This document shows, one piece after another, positions 1-8,437 of a stretch of DNA of 40,564 nucleotides (its first letter is position 1; each line of letters starts with the position of its first letter). This stretch comes from Gammaproteobacteria bacterium (GTDB lineage Bacteria > Pseudomonadota > Gammaproteobacteria > Xanthomonadales > Rhodanobacteraceae), in contig JAJPHQ010000100.1 in assembly GCA_021325195.1 (NCBI GenBank), positions 1 to 40,564 of the forward strand, read 5' to 3'. The notes under the pieces were generated by a model. The model saw nothing but the letters and a program-made list of their open reading frames with translations. It made no database searches and was not told the DNA's origin. The translations under genes and the position numbers were made by a program.

Positions 1-78
1 CAGTGCCATCTCGCTGAACCACCGAGACATGCCTTCACGTGTCTTGTTCGCGAAATCGGGAATCCTTGAAGTCTGCAT
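1..78 (-). CDS. Unknown protein, N-terminal 26 residues only (gene runs off the window)
   Basis: An ATG at 78-76 follows a strong ribosome binding site (AAAGGAG, about 6 nt upstream) and starts only 16 nt after the methyltransferase stop, so the two genes are very probably co-transcribed. The visible peptide begins MQTSRIPDFANKTREGMSRW and stays open to the window edge. I do not recognise the family. A gene directly behind a Dcm-type methyltransferase could be a cognate restriction endonuclease or a Vsr-type mismatch endonuclease, but the 26 residues show neither the Vsr N-terminal pattern nor any nuclease motif, so this is only a possibility from context. Confidence 0.6.
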   Translation of the reverse strand, partial: MQTSRIPDFANKTREGMSRWFSEMAL

Positions 79-94
79 GGCATTTCTCCTTTCT

Positions 95-1351
95 TCAGCC
101 GTTCGCCACCAGCAGTGGCGGTTGATGCATGCCTTCCTGATCTTCGCGGATCAGGTCGAGCACGCGAGGGGTCATGATTCGAGCGACTTCACGCATCACG
201 GGAACCACGACACTGTTTCCGAATTGTTTGTATGCCTGCGTATCGCTGACCGGAATCCGGAATGCGTTGGGGAAACCCATCAGCCGCGCACATTCGCGTG
301 GGGTAAGTCGGCGCGGGCGCTTGCGCGGACCCTGTGATACCAGAATCTCCGAACCGTCCTTGTAGTAACGCGCGGACAGTGTGCGCGCCACGCTGTCGCC
401 GTCCACGAGCCCGAAACCGAAGCCGTTGCCTGCGGCACGGTGCTTGGCCGCGTAATCCTGCAGGTACTGCCACAGGTGCGCGGTGAGCGTGTACTTGGGA
501 TTGACCTTGGCCTTTGGCCCTTCGGTGTAGGGCGGTTCCGCGGGCTCGCTACCGTCCTGCGGATGCAGGATGGTTTTCAGCGTCGGTCCCTGTTTGGGCA
601 GTTGCAGATCGTTCCATGTGAAATCGGTCGGTTCACGGAAGCCGACGATCAGGATGCGTTCGCGATGTTGCGGGACGTAACACTGGCCATCGATCACCTT
701 CCAGTGCACGTGATAACCGAGCTCCTTCTGCAGCACCTTCATCATTACCCGGAAGGTGTTGCCCTTGTCGTGGCTGGCGAGATTCTTCACGTTCTCCAGC
801 AGGAAGGCCTTCGGTTGCTTCGCCTTGATGATGCGCGCCACGTCGAAGAACAGCGTACCTTGCGCCTCGTCGGCAAAGCCGTGCTTGCGCCCCAGCGCGT
901 TCTTCTTGGACACGCCGGCGATACTGAAAGGCTGACACGGAAAGCCTGCCAGCAGCAGGTCGTGATCGGGAATGTCGCGCTCATCGACCTTGGTGATGTC
1001 GCCCGCGAAGGTGTGCGTGGATTCCGGGAAATTGGCGAGATAGGTTTTTTGCGCCCACGGATTCCATTCGCTGGTGAACACGCAACGCCCGCCCTGCGCC
1101 TCGAAACCCATGCGGATGCCGCCGATGCCGGCAAACAGGTCGATGAAGGTGAAAGCGGCGTTGTCGTCGTCGTCGCTGGACGACAGCGGCAGCAGGCGTT
1201 GGCGGATGGCGTCCGCGAGATAGGGCGGCGGATCGGTTTCGCCTACCTGCCAACGCCGCACGGTGCGCACGTCCACGCCGAGTTCGCTGGCGAGTTCGCG
1301 CTGGTTGTAGCGCCCACGCAGGCTCGCGAGCAGATGCCGGATGTCTTCCAT
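95..1351 (-). CDS. dcm: DNA (cytosine-5-)-methyltransferase, Dcm/EcoRII type, with N-terminal HTH
   Basis: A 418-residue C5-cytosine methyltransferase that transfers a methyl group from SAM to cytosine in duplex DNA. Visible motifs: motif I FAGIGG (about 73-78), catalytic motif IV with the PCQ loop and Cys139, ENV (186-188), QHRER (228-232) and the C-terminal GNSVVVP block. The stretches FTSEWN, AGVSKKN, GTLFFDV and TLSARYYKDG follow E. coli Dcm closely, so a CCWGG-like target is a reasonable inference. Residues 1-50 form a helix-turn-helix (NQRELASELGVDVRTVRRWQ) in place of the longer Dcm N-terminus; such domains in related methyltransferases repress their own promoter. A sigma70-like promoter lies just upstream and an unknown ORF follows 16 nt downstream. 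Confidence 0.95.
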   Translation of the reverse strand: MEDIRHLLASLRGRYNQRELASELGVDVRTVRRWQVGETDPPPYLADAIRQRLLPLSSSDDDDNAAFTFIDLFAGIGGIRMGFEAQGGRCVFTSEWNPWAQKTYLANFPESTHTFAGDITKVDERDIPDHDLLLAGFPCQPFSIAGVSKKNALGRKHGFADEAQGTLFFDVARIIKAKQPKAFLLENVKNLASHDKGNTFRVMMKVLQKELGYHVHWKVIDGQCYVPQHRERILIVGFREPTDFTWNDLQLPKQGPTLKTILHPQDGSEPAEPPYTEGPKAKVNPKYTLTAHLWQYLQDYAAKHRAAGNGFGFGLVDGDSVARTLSARYYKDGSEILVSQGPRKRPRRLTPRECARLMGFPNAFRIPVSDTQAYKQFGNSVVVPVMREVARIMTPRVLDLIREDQEGMHQPPLLVANG

Positions 1352-1382
1352 ATTGTCCGCCTCGCTGGAAATCGACGCGGGC

Positions 1383-1411
1383 AGTATGTCCGCTTTTTGT
1401 CCCTATTACAA
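1383..1411 (-). promoter_or_regulatory. Sigma70-like promoter of dcm
   Basis: On the minus strand TTGTAA (1411-1406) and CATACT (1388-1383) are separated by 17 bp and lie about 30 nt before the dcm ATG. The sequence GGACA occurs in the spacer, next to the -10 and again just before the start codon, so it could be the site read by the HTH of the methyltransferase. That operator role is inference. Confidence 0.5.
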
Positions 1412-1429
1412 GCTAACCACGCAAATTGA

Positions 1430-1458
1430 AAACGCCCTCTTTCGCAAGCGGGGCGTTT
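1430..1458 (-). terminator. Rho-independent terminator after the DUF1993 gene
   Basis: Perfect 8-bp arms AAACGCCC and GGGCGTTT enclose a 13-nt loop. On the minus strand the stem runs into TTTTCAATTT, which fits termination of the upstream DUF1993 transcript before dcm. Confidence 0.55.
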
Positions 1459-1510
1459 GGTGCGCCCTGAGAAAATCAGGCGGCAAATTTTTCGCAAGCA
1501 GGTGGGTTTG

Positions 1511-2017
1511 TCACCGATCGCCGAGGTAATCCTTCTTGCCGATCGGCGCGCCGGCCACGCGCAGGATGTCGTAGGCGGTGGTCCAGTGGAAATACAGGTT
1601 GGGGGTCACGAAGCCGAGCAGGTACTCGATGCCGGTGAAGTCCAGTTCGCCGTCGCGCATCTTGAGGTGGATCCGGCGGTCTTCACTGCCGTCGATCTGT
1701 TCCGGCTTGAAGTTTTTCACGTAGGCGATGGCGCGCTCGATCCGGTCGCGGGCCTGCGCGAAGGTGGTTTCGGTGTCGGGGAAGGATTGCGGTTCGACGC
1801 CGGCCAGCCGCGCCGCGCCTCGCGTGGCCATGTCGCAGGCGATCTGGACCTGCTTGATCAGCGGCAGCATGTCGAAGATCAGCCGTTGCTGCAGCAGGGT
1901 GTCGGGATCGACGCCCTTGTCCTTCGCGTGCGCCTCGCCCTTTTTCAACACGTTCGAAAGGTTGGTCAGCGCACGCACGAACACCGGAACGGAAGCCTGG
2001 TACATCGAGATGGTCAT
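1511..2017 (-). CDS. DUF1993 family protein
   Basis: A 168-residue soluble, helical protein of the DUF1993 family, recognisable from the start MTISMYQASVPVF, the segment LIFDMLPLIKQVQIACD and the C-terminal LPNLYFH-like segment (here TPNLYFHWTTAYDILR). These proteins are distant relatives of the DinB/YfiT four-helix fold, and no biochemical function is established. The start at 2017 is chosen because GGAG lies about 8 nt upstream and homologues begin here; an in-frame ATG 14 codons earlier lacks a ribosome binding site. It lies downstream of the small membrane peptide and the MFS exporter on the same strand, with a terminator behind it. Confidence 0.85.
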   Translation of the reverse strand: MTISMYQASVPVFVRALTNLSNVLKKGEAHAKDKGVDPDTLLQQRLIFDMLPLIKQVQIACDMATRGAARLAGVEPQSFPDTETTFAQARDRIERAIAYVKNFKPEQIDGSEDRRIHLKMRDGELDFTGIEYLLGFVTPNLYFHWTTAYDILRVAGAPIGKKDYLGDR

Positions 2018-2083
2018 GTTGAACTCCGATTTGAAGGCGAAGTGGAAGAGACGTTTCACGCGATGTTCCGCTCGAAACGGCTG

Positions 2084-2184
2084 TTGTGAAAAGTCAGGCC
2101 AGGAATGGCCGTGGCAGCGTTGCCGAAGCAGAATTCGGGGCAGGTTTCCTGATGATCCGTTGCGCAGCGGTCAGGGATGACCGC
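2084..2184 (+). repeat. Dispersed ~100-nt two-hairpin element, copy C
   Basis: Begins TTGTGAAAAGT, exactly as the copy upstream of coxA, continues with a first hairpin (GGCC-AGGAAT-GGCC), shares GATG.TCCGTT in the interior, and ends with hairpin GCGGTC-AGGGAT-GACCGC (2167-2184). The last hairpin covers the stop codon of the small membrane peptide on the opposite strand. Compare 34674-34777 and 36418-36516. Confidence 0.6.
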
Positions 2185-2368
2185 CGGAAACAAGCCGGGC
2201 GGGCAGCATGAACAGCGCGCGCAGGAATTCGAACACGCCGTCCACGGCGAAGCCCAGCAGCCGGAAGGGCAAGAGGATCAGCCACACGATGGGGTAGAGG
2301 ATCAGCGCCAGCAACGCCAGCGGCCAGCAGAACACCAGCAGCAGCAACCAGAGCAGGAAGGTGAGCAT
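2171..2368 (-). CDS. Small two-helix membrane protein
   Basis: A 65-residue, strongly hydrophobic peptide. Residues about 2-24 and 26-45 form two membrane spans with a short amphipathic tail (FLRALFMLPARLV). AGGAG stands about 6 nt before the ATG, which supports the start and argues that this is a real gene. No known domain is recognisable. It lies 63 nt downstream of the MFS exporter on the same strand and may share its transcript. The stop codon lies inside a hairpin of the dispersed repeat (copy C). Confidence 0.7.
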   Translation of the reverse strand: MLTFLLWLLLLVFCWPLALLALILYPIVWLILLPFRLLGFAVDGVFEFLRALFMLPARLVSGGHP

Positions 2369-2431
2369 GGGGGACTCCTCGTTGCGGACGCCGGGGGTTC
2401 ACATGGGGATGCCGCGCACCCTCCGCAAGCG

Positions 2432-3706
2432 TCAGGACGCTTTCGGTTCCGGCACCGGCGTCCGCGCCGGCATGCCGCGGGTGGCGCGGGCGGTCAGCAG
2501 CAGCGCGACGAACGCCAGTGCCGCGGCCAGCACGAACGCGGCGCCCGGCAGATGTCCGGAAAGCGGTGCGTGCTTGCTGATGAACAGCGCGAAGATGTTG
2601 GCGAACAGCGCCGGGCCGAAGATGCCGGCGAGGCTCTGCAGGCTGGTCAGCGCGCCCTGCAGCCGGCCCTGCTCGTGCGGATCGACCTGATGCGTGATCA
2701 GCGATTGCGCCGGCGGCCCGGCGAGGCCGCCGAGGCACAGGAACGGAATCCCGGCAAGGAAGATCCACGCCTCCGGTGCGAAGCCGAACACCGCGTAGCC
2801 GACGATCAGCAGCGCCAGCCCGGTCAGGATCATCCGCCGTTCGCCCAGCCACGGCACCCAGCGCCGCACCAGCACGGCCTGCACCAGCCCGCTGCACAGC
2901 CCGACGAAGCCCAGCGTGTAACCCACGATCTGCGGACCCCAGCCGTAGCGGTAATCGGTGTACAGCACGTAGGTGGCATTGAGCGAGAACTGCGCCAGTG
3001 CCAGCAGGAAGAACACCGCGGCCAGCGCGAACACCTGCGGATAGCGCTTGAGCAGCAGCAGCGAGCCCAGCGGATTGGCGTGTCGCCAGTCGAAACGCGC
3101 GCTGCGGCGTTCCTTCGGCAGCGATTCCGGCAGCACGAAGAAGCCGTAGCAGAAGTTCAGCAGCGACAACCCCGCCGCCACCCAGAACGGCAACCGTATC
3201 CAGAGGTGTCCCAGAAAACCGCCCAGCGCCGGCCCCACGATGAAGCCGATTCCGAACGCCGCGCCCAGCAGGCCGAACGCCGCGGCGCGCTTCTCGCGCG
3301 GCGTGATGTCGGCGATGTAGGCGTTGGAGGTGGTGAAACTGGCCGCGCACATGCCCGACACCGCGCGGCCCACGAACAACAGCCACAATGCCGGCGCCAG
3401 CGCCATCACGATGAAATCGACACCCAGCCCGAAACTGGAAATCAGGATCACGGTGCGCCGGCCGAAGCGGTCCGACAGCGCGCCCTGGATCGGCGAGCAC
3501 ACGAACTGCATCAGCATGAACAGCGTGCCGAAGCCGCTGGACCACACTGCGGCCTTGGCGATGCTGCCGCCGATCAGCTCCACGATCAGGTGCGGCAGCA
3601 CCGGGATGATGATCCCGAACGCCAGCATGTCGATCGTCACGGTGACGAAGATGAACATCACCGCGGCGTTGCGGCGCGGGTGTTCTGGAGCGAGGGGATC
3701 AGTCAT
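2432..3706 (-). CDS. MFS transporter, TetA-like (drug:H+ antiporter)
   Basis: A 424-residue inner-membrane major facilitator with 12 predicted spans. The start of helix 1 ([21 protein letters not shown]), the loop 2-3 motif [14 protein letters not shown] and the motif [13 protein letters not shown] are those of the TCR/Tet branch of DHA1 exporters. Such proteins exchange drugs for protons; the substrate cannot be told from sequence, and tetracycline resistance should not be assumed. The start at 3706 (MTDPLAPEH) fits the family; ATGs at 3721 and 3754 are in frame, and none has a good ribosome binding site. No TetR-type regulator is adjacent. Two TCGACA boxes 12 bp apart lie just upstream. Confidence 0.9.
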   Translation of the reverse strand: MTDPLAPEHPRRNAAVMFIFVTVTIDMLAFGIIIPVLPHLIVELIGGSIAKAAVWSSGFGTLFMLMQFVCSPIQGALSDRFGRRTVILISSFGLGVDFIVMALAPALWLLFVGRAVSGMCAASFTTSNAYIADITPREKRAAAFGLLGAAFGIGFIVGPALGGFLGHLWIRLPFWVAAGLSLLNFCYGFFVLPESLPKERRSARFDWRHANPLGSLLLLKRYPQVFALAAVFFLLALAQFSLNATYVLYTDYRYGWGPQIVGYTLGFVGLCSGLVQAVLVRRWVPWLGERRMILTGLALLIVGYAVFGFAPEAWIFLAGIPFLCLGGLAGPPAQSLITHQVDPHEQGRLQGALTSLQSLAGIFGPALFANIFALFISKHAPLSGHLPGAAFVLAAALAFVALLLTARATRGMPARTPVPEPKAS

Positions 3707-3760
3707 GTGGGACGGGAACATGCAACGTTTGTCGAGTCTCATGTCGAAGCTCAAAGAGCT

Positions 3761-3906
3761 TTCCCTTCTCCCACTGGGAGAAGGTGGCGCGTAGCGCCGG
3801 ATGAGGGTACGTGCAGGCGAATGGCTGCGGTTTGACGGGCGTCGTCGCGGTGTGCCGTACCCTCACCCGCCCCCTTCGGGGCACCCTCTCCCGGGGGAGA
3901 GGGGAA
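3761..3906. repeat. REP-like inverted pair between folE and the MFS gene
   Basis: Two 50-bp arms (3761-3810 and 3857-3906) are inverted copies of each other with about three-quarters identity, separated by 46 bp. Each arm itself holds a small palindrome (CTCCC...GGGAG) and ends in TGAGGGTAC at the inner side. This is the build of bacterial REP/BIME elements, and the wording TACCCTCACCC...CTCTCCC is typical of extragenic repeats in Xanthomonadales. As RNA the pair would fold into one long cruciform-like stem. Confidence 0.75.
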
Positions 3907-3956
3907 CAAACCCGAACCTCAGGCGAAGCGAGTGCCGGAACGACCACGAGCGTGCT

Positions 3957-4586
3957 TTACCGACCGCCGTCGATGTCGATGAACCGCAGGAATTCGGCGC
4001 GCGTCCGCGCGTCTTCGCGGAAGCTGCCCAGCATCTGGCTGGTGATCATCGACACGCCGCGCTTGTGCACGCCGCGGGTGGTCATGCACTGGTGCGTCGC
4101 GTCCACCACCACGCCCACGCCGCGCGGCTGCAGGATCGTGTTGATGCAGGTCGCGATCTGCGCGGTCATCTTCTCCTGCACCTGGAAGCGGTGCGCGAAG
4201 GCATCCACCACGCGCGCCAGTTTCGAGATGCCGACGACTTTCCCGTCCGGCAGGTAGCCCACGTGCACGCGGCCGATGATCGGCGCCATGTGGTGCTCGC
4301 AATGCGACTCGAACTGGATGTCGCGCAGCACGATCATCTCGTCGTAGCCCGCGACTTCCTCGAAGGTGCGGCGCAGGTAATCCTCCGGGTCCTCGGCGTA
4401 GCCGGAGAACCATTCGCGGTATGCGTCCACGACGCGGCCGGGCGTGTCGCGCAGGCCCTCGCGCGCGGGCTCGTCGCCGGCCCAGCGCAGCAGCGTGCGC
4501 ACCGCGTCCATCGCCTGCTCGCGCGTCACCTCGGGCGAGGTCGGGCGCTGCGATGCGCACAGGGAAGGCTTGCCGGATTCGCTCAT
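3957..4586 (-). CDS. folE: GTP cyclohydrolase I
   Basis: A 209-residue enzyme that opens GTP to 7,8-dihydroneopterin triphosphate, the first step of folate (and tetrahydropterin) synthesis; it acts as a cytosolic decamer. The zinc site is complete: Cys96 and His99 in SHCEHH (94-99) and Cys167 in HQCMTTRGV. The strands [16 protein letters not shown] and QEKMTAQIA are family signatures. The start at 4586 (MSESGK) is preferred over an in-frame GTG four codons upstream. It lies divergent from the HD-domain gene with about 137 bp between start codons. Confidence 0.96.
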   Translation of the reverse strand: MSESGKPSLCASQRPTSPEVTREQAMDAVRTLLRWAGDEPAREGLRDTPGRVVDAYREWFSGYAEDPEDYLRRTFEEVAGYDEMIVLRDIQFESHCEHHMAPIIGRVHVGYLPDGKVVGISKLARVVDAFAHRFQVQEKMTAQIATCINTILQPRGVGVVVDATHQCMTTRGVHKRGVSMITSQMLGSFREDARTRAEFLRFIDIDGGR

Positions 4587-4723
4587 GGCGGATTCCACAT
4601 GCGGGGCGTACAGTTGCCCAGTCTAACGCGTGCGGCTGCGCCGCGCCGGTCGCCGTCGCCGCGAGGGCCGGGACGGCGGCAAGGCACGCCCGGCGCGGCA
4701 ACCGATCGCGAGAGGAGGAAGTC

Positions 4724-5350
4724 ATGGGGTGCGGGATGTTGGGCGAACGCTTCGACCGGGCCGTGACCTACGCGCGGCGCGCGCACGGCGGACAGCTGCG
4801 CAAGGGCACGACGATCCCGTATATCGCGCATCCGCTGGCGGTGGCATCGCTGGTGCTGGATCATGGCGGCGACGAGGACCAGGCCATCGCCGCGCTGCTG
4901 CACGACGTGGTGGAGGATTGCGCGCCGTTTGACGATGGCGTGCCGCACGCGCAGGCGATCCAGCGGGAGTTCGGAAAGCGCGTGGCCGGCATCGTGCTGG
5001 CCTGCACCGACGGTTCGCGGGAAAGCAAGGTGGAGGAACGCGCGCAGCAAACGTTCGAAGCACGACGCGAGCAATGGTATGCGCGCAAGCGTGCCTATCT
5101 TGCGCATCTCGACCAGGCCGATCGCGACGCGTTGCTGGTTTCCGCCTGCGACAAGCTGCACAACGCACGCGCGATCCGGGCCGATGTCGCGCGAACCGGT
5201 GATGCGGTGTTCGCGCGCTTCAACGCGGGCCGGGACGGCACGCTGTGGTACTACCGGCAACTGGCCAACCGGTTCGCGGAACTGGGCAGTCCGGTCGCCG
5301 GCGAGCTGGATCGCGAAGTCGGCGAGATCGAGCGGCTGACGGCGCGCTGA
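4724..5350 (+). CDS. HD-domain phosphohydrolase (RelA/SpoT-hydrolase or MESH1-like)
   Basis: A 208-residue single-domain HD protein. Metal-binding residues typical of the family are visible: His36 (IPYIAHPLAVA), His60-Asp61 followed by Glu64-Asp65 (LLHDVVED) and Asp143 (ACDKLHNARA). The arrangement RKGTTIPYIAHP...LLHDVVEDC...CDKLHN is that of small alarmone hydrolase and MESH1-like proteins, so hydrolysis of (p)ppGpp or a related nucleotide is the likely activity; the substrate is not proven. The start at 4724 has an excellent AGGAGG five nt upstream. Its stop codon abuts the stop codon of the convergent rmuC with no base between them. Confidence 0.88.
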   Translation: MGCGMLGERFDRAVTYARRAHGGQLRKGTTIPYIAHPLAVASLVLDHGGDEDQAIAALLHDVVEDCAPFDDGVPHAQAIQREFGKRVAGIVLACTDGSRESKVEERAQQTFEARREQWYARKRAYLAHLDQADRDALLVSACDKLHNARAIRADVARTGDAVFARFNAGRDGTLWYYRQLANRFAELGSPVAGELDREVGEIERLTAR

Positions 5351-6625
5351 TCAGTCGCGTTCGCCGCCGTTCACGTCGGTATCCCCGTCGCCGTTGTCGT
5401 CCGCTGCCGACTGGTCGCCCAGCAGGCGCGCGCTGTCGTCCTGCGGCAGCGATTCCACCCCGCGCAATTTGCGCTCGATCGCGCGCGAGCGTTTGCCCAC
5501 CAGATCGTCGAGGTTGTTGCGCGCGCTGTCGAGCTGCTTGCGGGTCTTGTCGAGGATCTCGGCGAACTTGCCGAATTCGGTCTTGACCGCGCCGAGAATC
5601 TGCCACACCTCGCTGCTGCGGCGTTCGATCGCCAGCGTCCGGAAACCCATGCGCAGGCTGTTGAGCAGCGCCGACAGCGTGGTCGGCCCGGCCAGCGTCA
5701 CGTGGTGTTCGCGCTGCAGCGCCTCGAACAGGCCGGGTCGGCGCAGCACCTCGGCGTACAGGCTTTCGGTGGGCAGGAACAGGATCGCGAAATCGGTGGT
5801 GTGCGGCGGCGCGACGTATTTCGCGCGGATGCTTTTCGCTTCCTCGCGCACGCGCCGTTCCAGTGCCAGCGCCGCCTCGCCCGCGGCCGCCGCGTCGGCG
5901 CGCTCCTGCGCGTCCAGCAGCCGTTCGTAGTCCTCGCGCGGAAACTTGGCGTCGATCGGCAGCCACACCGGCCGTCCGGGTTCGGTGCCCGGCAGGCGCA
6001 CCGCGAATTCCACGCGTTCCGCGCTGCCCGGCACCGTCGCGACGTTGGCGTTGTACTGTTCCGGCGTCAGCAATTCCTGCAGCAGCGCGGAGAGCTGGCT
6101 CTCGCCGAAGATGCCGCGGTTCTTCACGTTGCTGAGCACGCGGTTCAGGTCGCCGACACCGCTGGCCAGCGTCTGCATTTCGCCCAGCCCGCGCTGCACG
6201 GCTTCGAGGTGCGTGACCACCTGCCTGAACGAGGCGGTCAGGCGCTCGTTGAGGGTGGCCTGCAGTTTTTCGTCCACGATCCTGCGCATCTGTTCCAGTT
6301 GCGCGGCGTTGTCGGCCTGCAGCGCCTTCAGTTGCGTGTCCAGCGTGGCGCGCACCTCGGTGAGGCGCTTCTCGTTGTCGGCGGTCAGGGTCGAGAGCGA
6401 CTGGCGCAACTGGCCGCCCAGCCGGTCCAGCGTGTCGGCGAGTTCCGCGCGCCCCGCGCGCTGTTCCTCGCGCAGCACGCGCTCGATCCGCTCGCTGTCG
6501 CCGCGCAGCGCGTCGAGTTTTTCGCGCAGGGCAACGTCGCCGCGCGGACGCAGCAGCAGCACGATCAGCAGGATCAGCGCGATCGCGACACCGGCCAGCA
6601 ATGCGACGAGCAGCGTGGTTTCCAT
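5351..6625 (-). CDS. rmuC: DNA recombination protein RmuC
   Basis: A 424-residue RmuC protein. Residues 1-26 form one membrane anchor (LLVALLAGVAIALILLIVLLL), about 35-125 form a coiled coil rich in Arg, Glu and Leu, and the RmuC core follows from about 130 (GVGDLNRVLSNVKNRGIFGE, LPIDAKFP, AILFLPTESLYAEVLR). The core belongs to the PD-(D/E)xK nuclease-like group; RmuC limits inversion between short inverted repeats in E. coli. The C-terminus (about 390-424) is an acidic, low-complexity tail. It converges on the HD gene, with the two stop codons touching and no visible terminator. Confidence 0.93.
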   Translation of the reverse strand: METTLLVALLAGVAIALILLIVLLLRPRGDVALREKLDALRGDSERIERVLREEQRAGRAELADTLDRLGGQLRQSLSTLTADNEKRLTEVRATLDTQLKALQADNAAQLEQMRRIVDEKLQATLNERLTASFRQVVTHLEAVQRGLGEMQTLASGVGDLNRVLSNVKNRGIFGESQLSALLQELLTPEQYNANVATVPGSAERVEFAVRLPGTEPGRPVWLPIDAKFPREDYERLLDAQERADAAAAGEAALALERRVREEAKSIRAKYVAPPHTTDFAILFLPTESLYAEVLRRPGLFEALQREHHVTLAGPTTLSALLNSLRMGFRTLAIERRSSEVWQILGAVKTEFGKFAEILDKTRKQLDSARNNLDDLVGKRSRAIERKLRGVESLPQDDSARLLGDQSAADDNGDGDTDVNGGERD

Positions 6626-6691
6626 GATGGGATTGCAGGAGCCGGCGTGCGGGCGATGATGGAAGCGCAGTGTCTCACCGGCTGAGCCGGA

Positions 6692-7135
6692 TCAGGGTGT
6701 TGTCGGTACCACCGCCGCGCGCGGCACGATCGCCATGGTCAGCCGGGCGATGCAGACGAGCTGGCCGGCAGCATTCTCGATCCGGATTTCCCAGACCTGC
6801 GTGCTGCGGCCGAGATGCAGCGGCCGCGCGGTGCCGGTGACGGTACCATCGCGCACCGCGCGCAGGTGATTGGCGTTGATCTCCAGTCCGACCGCGGCCT
6901 GGCCAGCCTCGCAACACAGCATTGCGGCCGTCGAACCCAGCGTTTCCGCCAGCGCCACCGAAGCGCCGCCGTGCAGGAGGCCGTAGGGTTGGCGGGTGCG
7001 ATCGTCCACCGGCATGGTGCCGCGCAGGAAATCGTCGCCCAGTTCGGTGATCCTTATGTCGATCGCGCGCATCAGCGTGCGTGCGCTTCCGCCGTTGAGC
7101 GTGTCCAGATCGGTTTGCCGTTTCCAGATGCGCAT
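6692..7135 (-). CDS. Hotdog-fold thioesterase, YdiI/MenI-like
   Basis: A 147-residue acyl-CoA thioesterase of the PaaI/YdiI branch. The active-site helix is visible as GLLHGGASVALAETLGSTAA, with the HGG turn and the catalytic Glu in ALAETLGS; LGRSTQVWEIRI is the following strand. Related enzymes release 1,4-dihydroxy-2-naphthoate or aryl/acyl groups from CoA, and the substrate here is open. The start at 7135 (MRIWKRQ) is chosen because homologues begin at this point; no strong ribosome binding site is seen. It lies 30 nt after hemY on the same strand and could be read from the hem operon. Confidence 0.85.
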   Translation of the reverse strand: MRIWKRQTDLDTLNGGSARTLMRAIDIRITELGDDFLRGTMPVDDRTRQPYGLLHGGASVALAETLGSTAAMLCCEAGQAAVGLEINANHLRAVRDGTVTGTARPLHLGRSTQVWEIRIENAAGQLVCIARLTMAIVPRAAVVPTTP

Positions 7136-7165
7136 GTTCGTGCGGGCTCGCAGCAAGCAGTGCCG

Positions 7166-8437
7166 TCAGCGCGCCACGCGTGGCGGTTCGCCCGGCAGCC
7201 GCGGCACGCCGTGTTCGTCGCGCTCCTCGACCACGAACTGCGCGGTGTCGATGCCGGCTTCGCGCGGTGCGGGGGCGATGGTTTCGCCGCGGCGGCTCTG
7301 CAACGCGTTGGCGTAGCAGCGCATGGCGTCGTCGCGTTCGCCGGCCGCCGACTGCACGTCGCCCAATGCCTCCCACGCGCCGGCCGAGGGTTTCAGCGCC
7401 AGCGCGCGCACCAGGTATTCGCGTGCACGCTGGATCTGCCCGGCGCGCAATGCGAGCTTGCCCAGCGCGAGCAGCAGCGCATCGTCGTTGGGGTGCGCGT
7501 CCAGCCAGCGGCCGGCATTGCGCAGGCGCGCCGGTACGTCGGCGGGCGCGACCGCATCGCCATAGACGGTCACCAGTTCCGGTGACCAGTCGCGCGGCAG
7601 CACCGATTCGATGTCGTCCAGCGCGGAACCCGCCTCGCCCAGTTCGCCGGCCCGGCGCGCGTAGGCGGCCAGCAGGTCGGGCTTATGGCGCTGCGTGCGC
7701 GGGATGCGTTTCCACGCGTCTTCCAGTTCGGCCGCGTTCGTCGCGCGCTGCAGGGAAGCAATCAGCACGCGCGCGGCCAGTGCGTTGAAACCGGCGCTGC
7801 CCAGCATGTCGGACTTGCGCAGCGGTTCCAGCGCCGCGCGCGCGCGGGCGGGCTGGCCCGCGTCCAGCGCGGCCAGCGCGTATTCGTGCCAGGCGGCCGG
7901 CGGCAACTTGCCGCTTTCCGCGCCGGGAGCCAGCAGTTGCAGCGCTTCCTCGGCGCGGCCGTTTTCGCGCAGCACCCGCGCCCGCAGGATGCGCGCGGCG
8001 TCCGGCGCGTGCTGCGCGGCCTCGTCCAGCGCTTCCAGCGCGCGCGTGGTGTCGCCGTGACGATGCGCGGCCTCGGCCGCGGCCAGCAGCGCGGGCGCCC
8101 GCACCGGCGCGAATTGCGAGGCGCGCTGCAAGGCGCGCGCGGCTTCGGCGTGCCGGCCTTCGCCCAGCGCGATCAGGCCGTCGCGCAGACGCTGGCGGCT
8201 GAGCCGGCGGTGCCGCCGCGACAGCGCGCCGAACGGCCAGCGCAGCAGCCACCACAGGAGCGCGACCGCGATCCACGCCGCGACCAGCACGATCACCGCG
8301 CCCACCACGGTGGCCTCGATGCGCCAGCCGTGGAAACGGATCAGCACGTAGCCGGGATCGGGCGCCAGCCAGCTCCAGGCCAGCGCGCCCAGCACCAGCA
8401 CCACGATCAGCCCCAGCACCCAGCGCCAGGCTTTCAT
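7166..8437 (-). CDS. hemY: HemY protein (TPR, heme biosynthesis associated)
   Basis: A 423-residue inner-membrane protein of the proteobacterial HemY family (not the protoporphyrinogen oxidase of Gram-positives). Two membrane spans (about 6-25 and 40-64, WIAVALLWWLLRWPFG) are followed by the HemY N-terminal domain and TPR-like repeats (AEAARALQRASQFAPVRAPALLAAAEAAHRHGD, REYLVRALALKPSAGAWEALGDV). Its ATG overlaps the hemX stop as ATGA, so translation is coupled. The exact role is unsettled; it is thought to support late heme synthesis or assembly. Confidence 0.93.
   Translation of the reverse strand: MKAWRWVLGLIVVLVLGALAWSWLAPDPGYVLIRFHGWRIEATVVGAVIVLVAAWIAVALLWWLLRWPFGALSRRHRRLSRQRLRDGLIALGEGRHAEAARALQRASQFAPVRAPALLAAAEAAHRHGDTTRALEALDEAAQHAPDAARILRARVLRENGRAEEALQLLAPGAESGKLPPAAWHEYALAALDAGQPARARAALEPLRKSDMLGSAGFNALAARVLIASLQRATNAAELEDAWKRIPRTQRHKPDLLAAYARRAGELGEAGSALDDIESVLPRDWSPELVTVYGDAVAPADVPARLRNAGRWLDAHPNDDALLLALGKLALRAGQIQRAREYLVRALALKPSAGAWEALGDVQSAAGERDDAMRCYANALQSRRGETIAPAPREAGIDTAQFVVEERDEHGVPRLPGEPPRVAR

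Noticed and set aside
2432-3706. Naming the MFS gene tetA
   Set aside because: The family signature is TetA-like, but there is no adjacent tetR and substrate cannot be read from sequence.
2177-3835. A 552-codon open frame opposite the MFS gene
   Set aside because: Antisense shadow with Gln/Arg/His-rich sequence.
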